A program made the translations under genes and the position numbers. The notes beneath the pieces are model-generated. The model was not told the origin of the DNA. It made no database searches and worked only from the letters and a program-made list of their open reading frames with translations. From NCBI GenBank assembly GCA_038244815.1, contig JBBRTB010000013.1:58398-122397 (forward strand): 64,000 bases of DNA, given 5' to 3'. Positions 32,711 through 41,764 of the stretch are shown here, piece by piece (the stretch's first letter is position 1; every line of letters begins with the position of its first letter). The stretch is from DASVHS01 sp038244815 (GTDB lineage Bacteria > Acidobacteriota > Thermoanaerobaculia > Gp7-AA8).

Positions 32711-35430
32711 GGACGCCACCTCATCGCCAGCCACCATTTCGTCCGATTGCGCAACTGCTCGTTCAGAATGCGCGCCACACCGGCAGTCAGGTCGAGGCCG
32801 GGATAACGAAGGATCGGCGAAGCGGCCGATCCCAGTGTCAACTGCAGCCCAACCAGCGACATGCTGCTCCGTTCCGTGCGATGCCGCTGATAGAAGATCG
32901 TCGCCGGAAGGACCGGCAGCGTCGTCTCCAGGCGCGCACCGTTGTACTTGCGGCCGCCCAGTGTACCGATTGGCAATGCCGGATCGAACACTCTCGATGG
33001 AATCGCGGAGAGCGGCAGGATCGATGACGGCGCGCCGCCGACATCGACTTGTCCATCACCTCGCGATTGATCGTGCTCGTACCGTCCCACCATGCTGAAC
33101 CCGCCGCGCCGCAGCGATGCACGGACCACGCCGCGATCGTGGTCCAGCGATCCCCTCTCGCCCGAAATGGCCAGAGACTCCTCCGCTCTCCACGCCGCAA
33201 GCACCTGGCGGACGCGCACAGCCACCCCGGCAAACCCGAGATCGAGCGGGTTTCCCGTCAGTCCACCAGCCTCGGCGCGCAAGGCCACGAGAGGGAACTG
33301 CACGCTCCAGGAAGCGCGTCCTTCCACCCCGCTCCTCTTCACGAGCCGGTCATCCGCGTCGAACAGGTGCGCGGAAACCTCGACCGGCCATCCGCGATAT
33401 GTGGATGCGATGGCCGCCCCGCGCTGGCCGTGATCGCGGCCGAGCGAGGCGATGAACAGCGTATCGAGACGGCCCACCACATCGCCGACGCGCAGCCCGA
33501 GCTCCGTCGTGCTCTGCCGCGGCGCGACCGTCTCGCCGATAAACCAGTTCCCCTCCTGCCTGCCGAGGCCATACGGGCGCGACGGACCCTCCGTCCGGGC
33601 GAGGAACGGCGCCGGCGCGCGATTCCGAAGCGGAAGCGCGGGCACGAGCGCGGCGTCATATGGCGGTGGCTCGAGGGCCGCGGCTTTTCCGTCGACGACG
33701 CGGACCACGAAGCCGTCGGGATCGAGTGCCATGAAAAATACGCGGCCATCGGGCGACGGCGCCGGCTCGAACGCGCCGCCCGGACTGCGCGTCAGCGGAT
33801 GGTCATGGCCCGCGAGCGTGATGCGGTGCAACTCCGCGAATCCGCCCGCAAGAACGGTGGCCACGATGTCTTCACCATTCCATTCCGGTGATGCCATATT
33901 GGAGGCGATGAGGCGGGGCTCGCCGTCCTCCCTGACGAACAGCGACCACGTTCCGCCGCGATGTTCGACCCAGGCGATGCGCTTCCCGTCAGCCGACACG
34001 CGCGGGTGCGAGTAGACAGCGTCGAGTGACGGTTCACTGAAAGGGCTCACCGCACCGGTGACGAGATCGACGCGGACGAGTTGCGACAAACCATAACGGC
34101 TGCGCACGGCAATCGCCGAGCCTCCATCGGGAAACGGATCGGCGTCGAACACGTCGGCCAGTCTGGTGACGCGCCGGCTCTCGCCACTGGAAGGATTCCA
34201 CTCGAAGAGATCGCGGTGCAGAAAACCGTCACCATCGGGCTGGCGGTGCGAGAACAGAATGGCCCCGTCGCGCGTCCACCGGGGCGTCTGCACATCTCCC
34301 CCATCCACCGGTCTGAACGAATGCCTGACTCTCCTCGGCAGCGGTTTCGTCACCACCGGCGCGTAATCCTCGGGGTCGCGCCGGATCATCGCGGCGATGC
34401 GCTCGTCGAATTTCTCCCGTTCGTCGGTCTCGGGCGTCGTGGACCAGACCACGAGCTGCGCTGGTTCGTTGCGCGGACGGATCACGATCACGAGCTGCGA
34501 TCCATCGGGCGAAACCGCAGGATCGCCGCTGCCGCGCGAAGTGGCCTGCCACAGCTCGCCTTCGTGCAGGGGAACGGCCCGATTGACCGCCAGCGCCGAG
34601 GCGGTCAACTCGGCGACGAACCGTCCGTACAGGCGCTCCGGTGTGTCGCCGAAGACGCCGCGGAACGCGCTCGGGAACGAGCGGCGCTGGCGCGCGGTCA
34701 TGCGCGCCCAGAGCCGGCGCAGACTCCCCTGGCCCGCACGCGGCTCGAGCCACTCCAGATAGGCCGAGCCCGCCAGATAGGCCATGGACATCCCGAGGAA
34801 CCGCGTATCGGAGTCGAGCTGCGAATAGCTGGGCATCCGGCCCGTCGATGCCCATTCGCGCAGCACGAGGGCGCGCATGCTGCTCGACGGCCGGCCGGCA
34901 CCCGTCAAGCGCCCTTCGATCACCGTCGCGTAACCCTCCAGCACCCAGCGCGGTGCCGACAGCGTGATCGGATCGAGCGGCAGGACGAATCGTTCCAGCA
35001 CGCGCTGCAGAGGACTGCGAGACGGACGCAGCATGTGCATGATGTGCGTGACTTCGTGCGTGACCAGCAGATCGATCCAGTCGCTGTAGGCCCCGATCTG
35101 CTCGTCCGGTCCGGGTGGCTCGGTGTACAGCACGATGCGCGGCGCGCCCAGCAGCGGAAAGGCCAGACCGTTCGCCTGCGCGATCGGATTGCTGACGATG
35201 ACATCGATCACCTGCGGCGCGTCGAAGCCTGTTTCCTTCACCACGGCGGAGCGGATCGACTCCAGACGCGACGCCAGACGCGTCGCCCACACCTCGAACG
35301 GCGCCGGAAAGTGCACGCGGAAATGAGCCGTGTCGATCGTGCGCCACGGCGCCGATGGTGCCTGCGCGTGTGCCGCGGAAGCGATGGCCAGCAGCGCGGC
35401 CACGCGCATCAGTCGAGTCATCGGGCGCAT
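32707..35430 (-). CDS. Secreted zinc metalloprotease (HEVTH gluzincin) with TolB/WD40-like propeller and outer-membrane-like C-terminus
   Basis: The 907-residue protein has a signal peptide (residues 1-24, with MTRLMRVAALLAIASAAHAQ), a peptidase MA-like domain with HEVTH at 125-129 and WVLEGYATV with third-ligand Glu165, then a long propeller of about 450 residues with blades such as DPAVSPDGSQLVIV and SHPRVSADGKRIAWVEH. The final ~250 residues are beta-rich and end in RW-P like an outer-membrane barrel. It is probably periplasmic or surface-exposed. ATG 35430 is used; ATG 35421 is also possible. Divergent from the asparaginase gene. Confidence 0.85.
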   Translation of the reverse strand: MRPMTRLMRVAALLAIASAAHAQAPSAPWRTIDTAHFRVHFPAPFEVWATRLASRLESIRSAVVKETGFDAPQVIDVIVSNPIAQANGLAFPLLGAPRIVLYTEPPGPDEQIGAYSDWIDLLVTHEVTHIMHMLRPSRSPLQRVLERFVLPLDPITLSAPRWVLEGYATVIEGRLTGAGRPSSSMRALVLREWASTGRMPSYSQLDSDTRFLGMSMAYLAGSAYLEWLEPRAGQGSLRRLWARMTARQRRSFPSAFRGVFGDTPERLYGRFVAELTASALAVNRAVPLHEGELWQATSRGSGDPAVSPDGSQLVIVIRPRNEPAQLVVWSTTPETDEREKFDERIAAMIRRDPEDYAPVVTKPLPRRVRHSFRPVDGGDVQTPRWTRDGAILFSHRQPDGDGFLHRDLFEWNPSSGESRRVTRLADVFDADPFPDGGSAIAVRSRYGLSQLVRVDLVTGAVSPFSEPSLDAVYSHPRVSADGKRIAWVEHRGGTWSLFVREDGEPRLIASNMASPEWNGEDIVATVLAGGFAELHRITLAGHDHPLTRSPGGAFEPAPSPDGRVFFMALDPDGFVVRVVDGKAAALEPPPYDAALVPALPLRNRAPAPFLARTEGPSRPYGLGRQEGNWFIGETVAPRQSTTELGLRVGDVVGRLDTLFIASLGRDHGQRGAAIASTYRGWPVEVSAHLFDADDRLVKRSGVEGRASWSVQFPLVALRAEAGGLTGNPLDLGFAGVAVRVRQVLAAWRAEESLAISGERGSLDHDRGVVRASLRRGGFSMVGRYEHDQSRGDGQVDVGGAPSSILPLSAIPSRVFDPALPIGTLGGRKYNGARLETTLPVLPATIFYQRHRTERSSMSLVGLQLTLGSAASPILRYPGLDLTAGVARILNEQLRNRTKWWLAMRWRP

Positions 35431-35432
35431 GG

Positions 35433-35439
35433 TAGTGTA
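35433..35439. promoter_or_regulatory. Bidirectional -10 box between the gluzincin and the isoaspartyl peptidase
   Basis: TAGTGTA reads TAGTGT on plus (35433-35438) and TACACT on minus (35439-35434). It lies in a 30-bp divergent gap. The plus gene starts at 35461 with GGAGGG 7 nt upstream; the minus gene starts at 35430 or 35421. Confidence 0.6.
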
Positions 35440-35460
35440 GCGGCGCCGGAGGGATCGACG

Positions 35461-36441
35461 ATGAAGAACATGGTCCTGGCCACGGTCATCGCGCTGGGCC
35501 TTGCGACGATCGCGCCCGCCGAAGAGCCGAAAAAAATCATGCTGGTGATCCACGGCGGCGCCGGAACGATCACCCGGGCCAGCATGACCCCGGAACAGGA
35601 GCAGCAGTACCGTTCCGCGCTCGAACAGGCACTGCGCACCGGCCACGGCGTGCTGATGCGCGGCGGCACCAGCGTCGACGCGGTCGAAGCGACGATCCGG
35701 GTCCTCGAGGACAACCCGCTCTTCAACGCCGGCAAAGGCGCGGTCTTCACGCACGAGGGAAAAAACGAGCTCGACGCCGCCATCATGAACGGCCGGGACA
35801 AGAGCGCCGGAGCCGTGGCCGGCGTGACCATCATCAAGAACCCCATCTCCGCCGCGCGCGCGGTGATGGAGAAGTCGCCGCACGTGCTCATGGCCGGCCG
35901 CGGCGCCGAGCTTTTCGCCACGAAGATGGGGCTGGAGATCGTCGATCCCTCCTACTTCTGGACCGAGAAGCGATGGAAGTCGCTGCAACACGACCTGATC
36001 AAGGATCAGCAGAGCTCCGGCGAAAAGAAGCACGGCACAGTCGGCGCCGTGGCACTCGATCAGAACGGCGACCTCGCTGCCGGCACCTCCACCGGCGGTC
36101 TCACCGATAAGCAGTTCGGCCGCATCGGCGACTCCCCGATCGTCGGCGCCGGAACGTACGCCGACAACGAGACCTGCGCCGTGTCAGCGAGCGGCGTCGG
36201 CGAATACTTCATCCGCTGGAACGTCGCCTACGACATTGCCGCGCTGATGAAGTACCGCGGCATGAGCGTCGGCGACGCCGCCAACGAAGTCATCAACAGG
36301 AAGCTGCCGAAGGAAGGCGAAGGAGGCGTCATCGCCCTCGATCGCAAAGGCAACTTCGCCATGACGTTCAACAGCGAAGGGATGTACCGCGGCTGGATCG
36401 GCCCGGACGGTGTGCCGCATGTGTTGATCTACAAGGATTGA
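35461..36441 (+). CDS. Isoaspartyl peptidase / asparaginase (Ntn hydrolase), exported
   Basis: The 326-residue protein has a signal peptide (MKNMVLATVIALGLATIAPA) and the N-terminal nucleophile fold: VIHGGAGTI near residue 30, GGTSVDAVEA near 70, and the autocleavage site HGTVGAVALD with Thr193 as nucleophile, GNF-type residues after it. It hydrolyses isoaspartyl dipeptides or asparagine in the periplasm. It has its own promoter and an SD (GGAGGG). It converges on ispE with a 23-bp gap. Confidence 0.9.
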   Translation: MKNMVLATVIALGLATIAPAEEPKKIMLVIHGGAGTITRASMTPEQEQQYRSALEQALRTGHGVLMRGGTSVDAVEATIRVLEDNPLFNAGKGAVFTHEGKNELDAAIMNGRDKSAGAVAGVTIIKNPISAARAVMEKSPHVLMAGRGAELFATKMGLEIVDPSYFWTEKRWKSLQHDLIKDQQSSGEKKHGTVGAVALDQNGDLAAGTSTGGLTDKQFGRIGDSPIVGAGTYADNETCAVSASGVGEYFIRWNVAYDIAALMKYRGMSVGDAANEVINRKLPKEGEGGVIALDRKGNFAMTFNSEGMYRGWIGPDGVPHVLIYKD

Positions 36442-36464
36442 GAACGCCGGATGGGAGACCGGAC

Positions 36465-37274
36465 TTACACCGTCTCGGCCGCCACGCACGGCACATCCTG
36501 AAACTTCTCCCGCGCTTCGTCGCGCTGTGCCTGCGAGCGGAATGCGCCGGCGATGGTCGAGCCTGAGCCGCTCATCCGCGCCCAGGCCGCGCCGGCCTGC
36601 TTCATCCGCTCGCGCCACTCGCGCAACCGTGGAATGCGCGCGAAGATCGGCTCCTCGAAGTCGTTGACGAGCAACTCCTCGTGCGCGAGCAGATCGTCGC
36701 GCAGCATCTCCCGATAGCGATCGACGCCGATCGGGCTGGAGTAGTCGCGAATGAGCGAGAACGCCTCAGCCGTCGAGACTCGCTCCTCCGGAAAGACGAG
36801 GAGCAGCGGGATCGGCGCCGCCGCCGTCAGCGGTGTGAGCGCTTCGCCGCGGCCGGTAGCGTAGGCGGTGCCGCCCTCGAGGAAGAACGGCACATCGGAT
36901 CCCAGCGACAGGGCCAGTTCGTGCAGCCGCTCCCCCGGCGTGTGCATCGCGAACATGGCGTCGAGCGACAGCAACACGGCCGCCGCGTTCGACGAGCCGC
37001 CGCCCAGCCCACCGCCCGCGGGAATGCGCTTCTGCAGTTCGATGTGCACGGGCGGCGCGCCGATGGCAACCGCCGCGCGTACGGCCAGGTTCGTCTCGTC
37101 GCAGGGAACATGCGGATCGTCGCAGGAGATGGTCGTCCTCACCGCGCCGGTGATCGTGATCGTGTCGTGCAGGGAGATCGTCTGGAAGAGCGTCTCCAGG
37201 TCGTGATAGCCGTCCGCCCGCTTTCCTGTAACGCGCAGCGACCAGTTGACCTTGGCCAGTGACTTGACCTGCAT
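36465..37274 (-). CDS. ispE: 4-diphosphocytidyl-2-C-methyl-D-erythritol kinase
   Basis: The 269-residue GHMP kinase acts in the MEP isoprenoid pathway. It has AKVNWSLRVTGKRADGYHDLETLF at the N-terminus, the ATP loop PAGGGLGGGSSNAAA around 90-105, SDVPFFL and the C-terminal MSGSGST. Its start overlaps the LolB-like stop (TGATG). The order TPR, LolB-like, ispE matches the lolB-ispE linkage seen in many Gram-negatives. Confidence 0.95.
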   Translation of the reverse strand: MQVKSLAKVNWSLRVTGKRADGYHDLETLFQTISLHDTITITGAVRTTISCDDPHVPCDETNLAVRAAVAIGAPPVHIELQKRIPAGGGLGGGSSNAAAVLLSLDAMFAMHTPGERLHELALSLGSDVPFFLEGGTAYATGRGEALTPLTAAAPIPLLLVFPEERVSTAEAFSLIRDYSSPIGVDRYREMLRDDLLAHEELLVNDFEEPIFARIPRLREWRERMKQAGAAWARMSGSGSTIAGAFRSQAQRDEAREKFQDVPCVAAETV

Positions 37275-37879
37275 CAGCGCATCGCCGCGATTTCGAGATG
37301 ATCGATCTCCACCCGATCTTCGCCGTGCACGACGGTGACGCGACGGGCCGGAAACGAAGGGGGATCGAACGTGAACACCACGTCGCCGGCCGTTACGGCG
37401 CGGAGACCGGAAGGGGCCGTCTCGTAGCCGAGATCGCGCTTCGGGGGATAGCCGAGGAGCAGCATGCCTGCTTCCGCCGGAGTGAGACCGCCGGTGAAGA
37501 GGCCGTATGGAGCGAGCATTTGTGCCGCGTCGCCGTCGCTCGTCGTCCCGTGCAGCACATCGACGACGGTCACGTGATCGCCGTCGGCGGTGATCGTCGC
37601 CGCGGTCGTGCCTGCGGGCGAGTAAGCGATCAACTGCATGTGCCGGCCGTTCTCGACGATGAGCTGGGCACGGAACGAATGGGTTTCCCCGCCGGCCGTC
37701 ACGCGCACCCGCATGATGCTGCGCACGCCGGGAAACGCCTCCGTACGCTCGAGGAGCGACTGCAGCGTGACGACGGGCAGCGGCGCGATGGACGATCCGC
37801 TGACGTGCGCGGAGCGGCACGAGCCGAACAGCAGGACGAGACCCAGTGACCCGGCCAGCCGGCCATGCCGCGAGCTCAC
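37274..37879 (-). CDS. LolB-like outer-membrane lipoprotein
   Basis: The 201-residue protein has a lipobox LLFGSC at 17-22, then a beta-rich domain with VRSIMRVRVTAGGETHSFRAQLIVENG and LLGYPPKRDLGYE. Sequence identity to LolB cannot be judged by eye, but position before ispE and the lipoprotein nature support a LolB-type or DUF4292 acceptor for lipoproteins at the outer membrane. GTG 37879 overlaps the upstream TPR stop (GTGA). Confidence 0.72.
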   Translation of the reverse strand: MSSRHGRLAGSLGLVLLFGSCRSAHVSGSSIAPLPVVTLQSLLERTEAFPGVRSIMRVRVTAGGETHSFRAQLIVENGRHMQLIAYSPAGTTAATITADGDHVTVVDVLHGTTSDGDAAQMLAPYGLFTGGLTPAEAGMLLLGYPPKRDLGYETAPSGLRAVTAGDVVFTFDPPSFPARRVTVVHGEDRVEIDHLEIAAMR

Positions 37880-39774
37880 CTCTGCGCCGTCTGCTGCTTC
37901 TCGGTCTCGGCGATCTTCGATCGCAGCTTGGCCTCGTCCTTCGTCTCCGGATCGAGCGTCAGGGCCACTCGATAGAGGTCGAGAGCACGCTTGTAGTTGC
38001 CGCGCTTGACGAGGACATCACCGAGATGCTCGTGGACCGTTGGATCGCGCGGCAGCAGCCGCGCCGCGTCGCTGAGATACTTCTCGGCCAGATCGAGCTT
38101 GCCCTGCCGGAAGTACACCCAGCCCAGCGAGTCGACGTACGCGCCGTTGTGCGGCTCCTGCTTCACCGCGCGCGACAGCATGTCCGCGGCGCGATCGAGG
38201 TTGGTGTTGCTGTCGGCCCACATGTAACCGAGGTAGTTGAGCGTGGCGGCGTGCTCGGGATTCTTGCCCAGAATGCTCAGAAAGGCGCGCTCGGCGCCGG
38301 TGTGATCGCCGGCCCGCTCGTATGCCGAACCGAGCTCGAATTGCAGATCGACCTCTTCCGGCTTCGACTTGAGCGCGTCGTGGAGCATGGACAGTGCCGC
38401 GGCACTGTCGCCGGCCTGGATCAGTGCTTCGGCGGAGGCGATCGTGTTTCTCGTACCGAACTTCTGCTGCACCGCGGCCGCGGCGTGGGCCTTGTCGCTC
38501 TCGCCGAGGCGCGACAGCATCTCCACGTATCGGGCGTTCACGAAAGCATCGGAGCCGAACTTGTCGACGAGCGGCTGCAGCAGATCGAGAGCCTGGCGAT
38601 AGTTCTTTTGCTTCCGCAAGGCTTCGAGGGCGATGCTGATGGCCTGGGCATTGGGCTTGTCGTGGAAGATGAAGACCGGCTTCGCGCCGGCGATGGCCGC
38701 CTCGTAATGCCCGCGCTGCAGCTCGATGTACGCCAGCTGGGTATTGCCCAGAGCCACGAGATTGTCCGGGACGTTCTGGGTGGCGATGAGGCGCTTGAAT
38801 GTTTTTTCTGCTTCGTCGAACTTCCGCTGCGCCGCCTGGCTGAGGCCGAAGCTGGCCAGCAGGTCGGGATCGTTCGGAGTCTGTTCCAGCAGCTTGCGAT
38901 AGATCGTCTCGGCGTCCGCGTACTGCTCGAGATCCGAGAGCGACTCGGCCAGATAGAACATCGACCGCGCGTCTTTGGCATCCGCCTCGAGGAGCGACTT
39001 GAACATCGTGCGAGCCTTTTCGGCATTGCCGGCCCGCAGCCAGAAGTAGGCCTGCTGCCTCTGCAACTCGGCGTTGGCCGGGTCCTGATCGACGAGCGGC
39101 TGCAGCACCTCGGCCGCCTTCTGCCACTCGTTTTCGCGCTGATAAATGTCGACGAGTTGCAGCGCCGCCGGTCCAAATGTCGGATCGAGCAGGACGGCAC
39201 GCTCGAGATACTGTTTCGATTCGTCGCCGCGACCGAGCTTGGTGAGGACCTGCGCGTAGTTGTAATTCAGCACGCGCTGATCCGGCGCGCGCTCCACCAG
39301 CGTGGCCATCACCTTCTCGGCGTCGGCCAGGCGGCCGGAAGCGACCAGAAGCTGCGATACGGTGACCCCGGTCGACAGATCGTCGGGGTTGGCGCGGTAG
39401 GCCGCCTGGAGGTGCACGAGCGCTTCCTCGAGCCGGTCGTGATCGTTGCCGGCACGGTCCAGAAGCACCCGTCCCAGCGCACGCTGCCCATCATAGAAGC
39501 CCGGATTTGCCTGGACCAGTTTGCGCAGTTCCGCTTCCGCACGGTCCGCCCGTCCGGCGTCGACGAGGACCATGGCGTGCTCGAACTGCACGATCGGATT
39601 CGACGGTTCGGCCTTCAGAACCTTCTCCATCCGCAGGAGAGCTTCGTCGTAGCGCCCTTCGTCCGCGGCGAGCTTCCCCAGTATGAAATCGTACGTTGCG
39701 GAAGAGGATTCCTGGGCGAAAGCAGCCGGTGCGAGCATCAGGGCCGCCAGAAACAGTGAGGCAACGGTCTTCAT
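37876..39774 (-). CDS. Secreted tetratricopeptide repeat protein
   Basis: The 632-residue protein has a signal peptide (MKTVASLFLAALMLAPAAFAQ) and at least a dozen TPR units, for example KLAADEGRYDEALLRMEKVL, LGKNPEHAATLNYLGYMWAD and LGWVYFRQGKLDLAEKYLSD. It is probably periplasmic and acts as a scaffold. ATG 39774 is chosen because a TAGGAT box (39787-39782, extended TGCTAGGAT) ends 7 nt upstream; two in-frame ATG codons farther upstream precede it. First gene of the operon with the LolB-like protein and ispE. Confidence 0.85.
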   Translation of the reverse strand: MKTVASLFLAALMLAPAAFAQESSSATYDFILGKLAADEGRYDEALLRMEKVLKAEPSNPIVQFEHAMVLVDAGRADRAEAELRKLVQANPGFYDGQRALGRVLLDRAGNDHDRLEEALVHLQAAYRANPDDLSTGVTVSQLLVASGRLADAEKVMATLVERAPDQRVLNYNYAQVLTKLGRGDESKQYLERAVLLDPTFGPAALQLVDIYQRENEWQKAAEVLQPLVDQDPANAELQRQQAYFWLRAGNAEKARTMFKSLLEADAKDARSMFYLAESLSDLEQYADAETIYRKLLEQTPNDPDLLASFGLSQAAQRKFDEAEKTFKRLIATQNVPDNLVALGNTQLAYIELQRGHYEAAIAGAKPVFIFHDKPNAQAISIALEALRKQKNYRQALDLLQPLVDKFGSDAFVNARYVEMLSRLGESDKAHAAAAVQQKFGTRNTIASAEALIQAGDSAAALSMLHDALKSKPEEVDLQFELGSAYERAGDHTGAERAFLSILGKNPEHAATLNYLGYMWADSNTNLDRAADMLSRAVKQEPHNGAYVDSLGWVYFRQGKLDLAEKYLSDAARLLPRDPTVHEHLGDVLVKRGNYKRALDLYRVALTLDPETKDEAKLRSKIAETEKQQTAQR

Positions 39775-39964
39775 CGTTTTCATCCTAGCATCGCGGGTAA
39801 CAGCGCCCGCCCCCGGCAACATACTCATGGACGGCAGGAGGTGCAGTTTCGTTGCAGGCCTGATTCGTGCCATGGCCCGCCACGGCGGCAGTCTTTGATC
39901 TCAACGAGGATTGCATGTCCTGCGCGGGGATGTGCTAAAACGTTCGAACGGGGCAAGAGATCGT

Positions 39965-41410
39965 TTGAGCCTGGAGCGGATTGAGATCACGCCGTTCGCA
40001 GTGATTGTCGGTGACATCCTGCAGAACAGGCGTACCGGTCACCTGGCGATCATCCGTCCGCCTCTAAGGAAGGTTCTGTTCTGGTCGCAGGGCGAGCTCG
40101 TCCTCATCACTTCCACCGAGCCGGAGAACTCGCTCGGCGACTTTCTGGTACGCCGCGGAGTCATCCCTCCCGAACGTGCCCTGCAGATCGCCAGTGAGGA
40201 CCCCACGGAGGTGGTGTCGAAGTTTCACGAGGGCGGCCTGCTCGAGCTTTCCTGGAGACAGACTCTGCTGCGCGAGTGGGTGGCCACGCAGTTCGTGCCG
40301 CTGTTCTCACTCGACGAAGGCACCTCGCTCTTCACCGAAGACTCCGCCATCGAGCCGGAGCGACGCGTCTTTCTGCAGTCGACCGGTGCTCTGGTGCTCG
40401 AGGGCGTCCGCGCCATCACCAACGGACTCGTTCTTCGCCGCTCCCTCGGCGATCTCAAACGGGATATCGCCTGGGGCCGGAACAGCCGCTTCAACATCGA
40501 CGCCATTCCGCTCACGGAGACCGAACGCGTCATCGCCATGAAGCTGGCCAGCGAGCCCGAGTCGATCGAGGGGTTTCTCAAGCGCTTCACGACCGACTCC
40601 GTGACCGCGGCGAAAGTGGTCATCGGCATGCTCGCGCTCGGCCTCTACGAGATCGTGGAAATGCGGAGCGAACCGCAGCAACAGGTCAGCTTCGATGACA
40701 TGCAACGCGATCTCGAGCTGCTCGCAGCGATCGGATCCAGCGACCAGCGCTCGCTGCGGGCCGTGGCTTTTTCCCGGCAGATGCCGGCCATGGATCATTA
40801 CCAGATCCTCGACGTGCCCAGGATGGCCACGCGCAACCAGATCATCACGCAGGGAGAGGAACAGAAGAAGAAGTACGACCCATCGACGTTCCCTCCCATC
40901 GTCCGCGATGCCATTTCAGCCATCGGCCGCCGCGTCGACGAAGCGCTCAGTGCCCTCAAGGACGCCGCCCAGCGTGCCGCCTACGACAAGCTCCTCCTGG
41001 AGCGCGGCTCACGCGCGCAGGACGGATCGATGCAGCAGCGGGCCATGCAGCAATCGATCGCCGAACAGAACTTCGCCAAGGCACGCGATCTCGTGGTGCA
41101 GGGCGACTACTACGGCGCCATCGTGCTGCTCAAACAATCGGTGGAGTATTCGCCCGACAATGCCCAGGCCTGGTTCCTGCTCGGCACCTGCCAGGAGCGC
41201 AATCCGAAGTGGCGCCGCGATGCCGCGGAAAGCTTCCAGATGGCGCTCTCGGTCGATCCCAACTTCATCGAAGCCATGATCTCCCTCGGCGACCTCTACA
41301 AACTCGAAGGTCTCATCTCCCGGGCCCAGAGCTGCTATGAGGACGTTCTCCGGATCGCGCCCGAGAACCCGCAGGCGAAGAGCCGCGTGCAGGCGCTCAA
41401 GAAGAAGTGA
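39965..41410 (+). CDS. DUF4388-like, DnaJ-like and TPR multi-domain protein
   Basis: The 481-residue protein starts with a DUF4388/PATAN-like segment (FAVIVGDILQNRRTGHLAI...LFWSQGELVLITS), a middle region of unknown type (residues 100-270), a divergent DnaJ-like segment with DHYQILDVPRMATRNQI and AYDKLLLERG, and C-terminal TPRs (YYGAIVLLKQSVEYSPDNAQAWFLLG, FIEAMISLGDLYKLEGLISRAQSCYEDVL). The DnaJ HPD motif is not visible. Related proteins are common in Myxococcota and Acidobacteria and are linked to gliding or signalling. TTG 39965 is a tentative start; the frame opens at 39911. Confidence 0.7.
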   Translation: MSLERIEITPFAVIVGDILQNRRTGHLAIIRPPLRKVLFWSQGELVLITSTEPENSLGDFLVRRGVIPPERALQIASEDPTEVVSKFHEGGLLELSWRQTLLREWVATQFVPLFSLDEGTSLFTEDSAIEPERRVFLQSTGALVLEGVRAITNGLVLRRSLGDLKRDIAWGRNSRFNIDAIPLTETERVIAMKLASEPESIEGFLKRFTTDSVTAAKVVIGMLALGLYEIVEMRSEPQQQVSFDDMQRDLELLAAIGSSDQRSLRAVAFSRQMPAMDHYQILDVPRMATRNQIITQGEEQKKKYDPSTFPPIVRDAISAIGRRVDEALSALKDAAQRAAYDKLLLERGSRAQDGSMQQRAMQQSIAEQNFAKARDLVVQGDYYGAIVLLKQSVEYSPDNAQAWFLLGTCQERNPKWRRDAAESFQMALSVDPNFIEAMISLGDLYKLEGLISRAQSCYEDVLRIAPENPQAKSRVQALKKK

Positions 41411-41417
41411 TCTTTAC

Positions 41418-41539
41418 GGGTTGCCGGGTCGCCGGGTCGCTGGGTTGCCCGTAACTGGTAACTGGTAACTGGTCAAAAACCGTTGTCAGTTACCGGCTAT
41501 TGGCTACCGGCTAACCGCTAACTGCTAACCGCTAACCGG
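41418..41539. repeat. Composite 7- and 8-nt tandem repeat block
   Basis: 8-nt units GGGTTGCC/GGGTCGCC at 41418-41449, three GTAACTG units at 41451-41471, then 7-nt units of GGCTACC and CGCTAAC type at 41488-41539. It fills the gap between the DnaJ-like gene and the small acidic gene. Confidence 0.88.
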
Positions 41540-41541
41540 CA

Positions 41542-41721
41542 TCAAACCTGATCCGGTTTGTTATCGGCGAGATCGCCCGTGAGCTTGCTGTCTGCTTTCG
41601 GGGCGTTCTCGCCGCTGTGCTCCTCGCGACCGGCTCCTTCGTAGCCGAGGGCCTCGTCGCCTTTGATCGTCCGGATCTTCTGCATGTCCGCTTCGGTGGC
41701 GCCTTTTTCGTCGTCGCTCAT
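41542..41721 (-). CDS. Small acidic protein of unknown function
   Basis: The 59-residue protein is rich in Asp, Glu and Lys and has no hydrophobic stretch, so it is soluble. It lies 43 bp downstream of korB on the same strand. ATG 41721 is used, with a TTG two codons earlier possible. The reading frame lacks an obvious homologue; it could be a regulator of the oxidoreductase or a spurious frame. Confidence 0.45.
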   Translation of the reverse strand: MSDDEKGATEADMQKIRTIKGDEALGYEGAGREEHSGENAPKADSKLTGDLADNKPDQV

Positions 41722-41764
41722 GGGCAATGGATGAGCAAGGGCCGAACCAGCTCGAGAGCAGGGC

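Noticed and set aside
34081..35460. N-terminal 460-codon extension of the isoaspartyl peptidase
   Set aside because: It is antisense to the gluzincin; the peptidase has a signal peptide and ribosome site at 35461.
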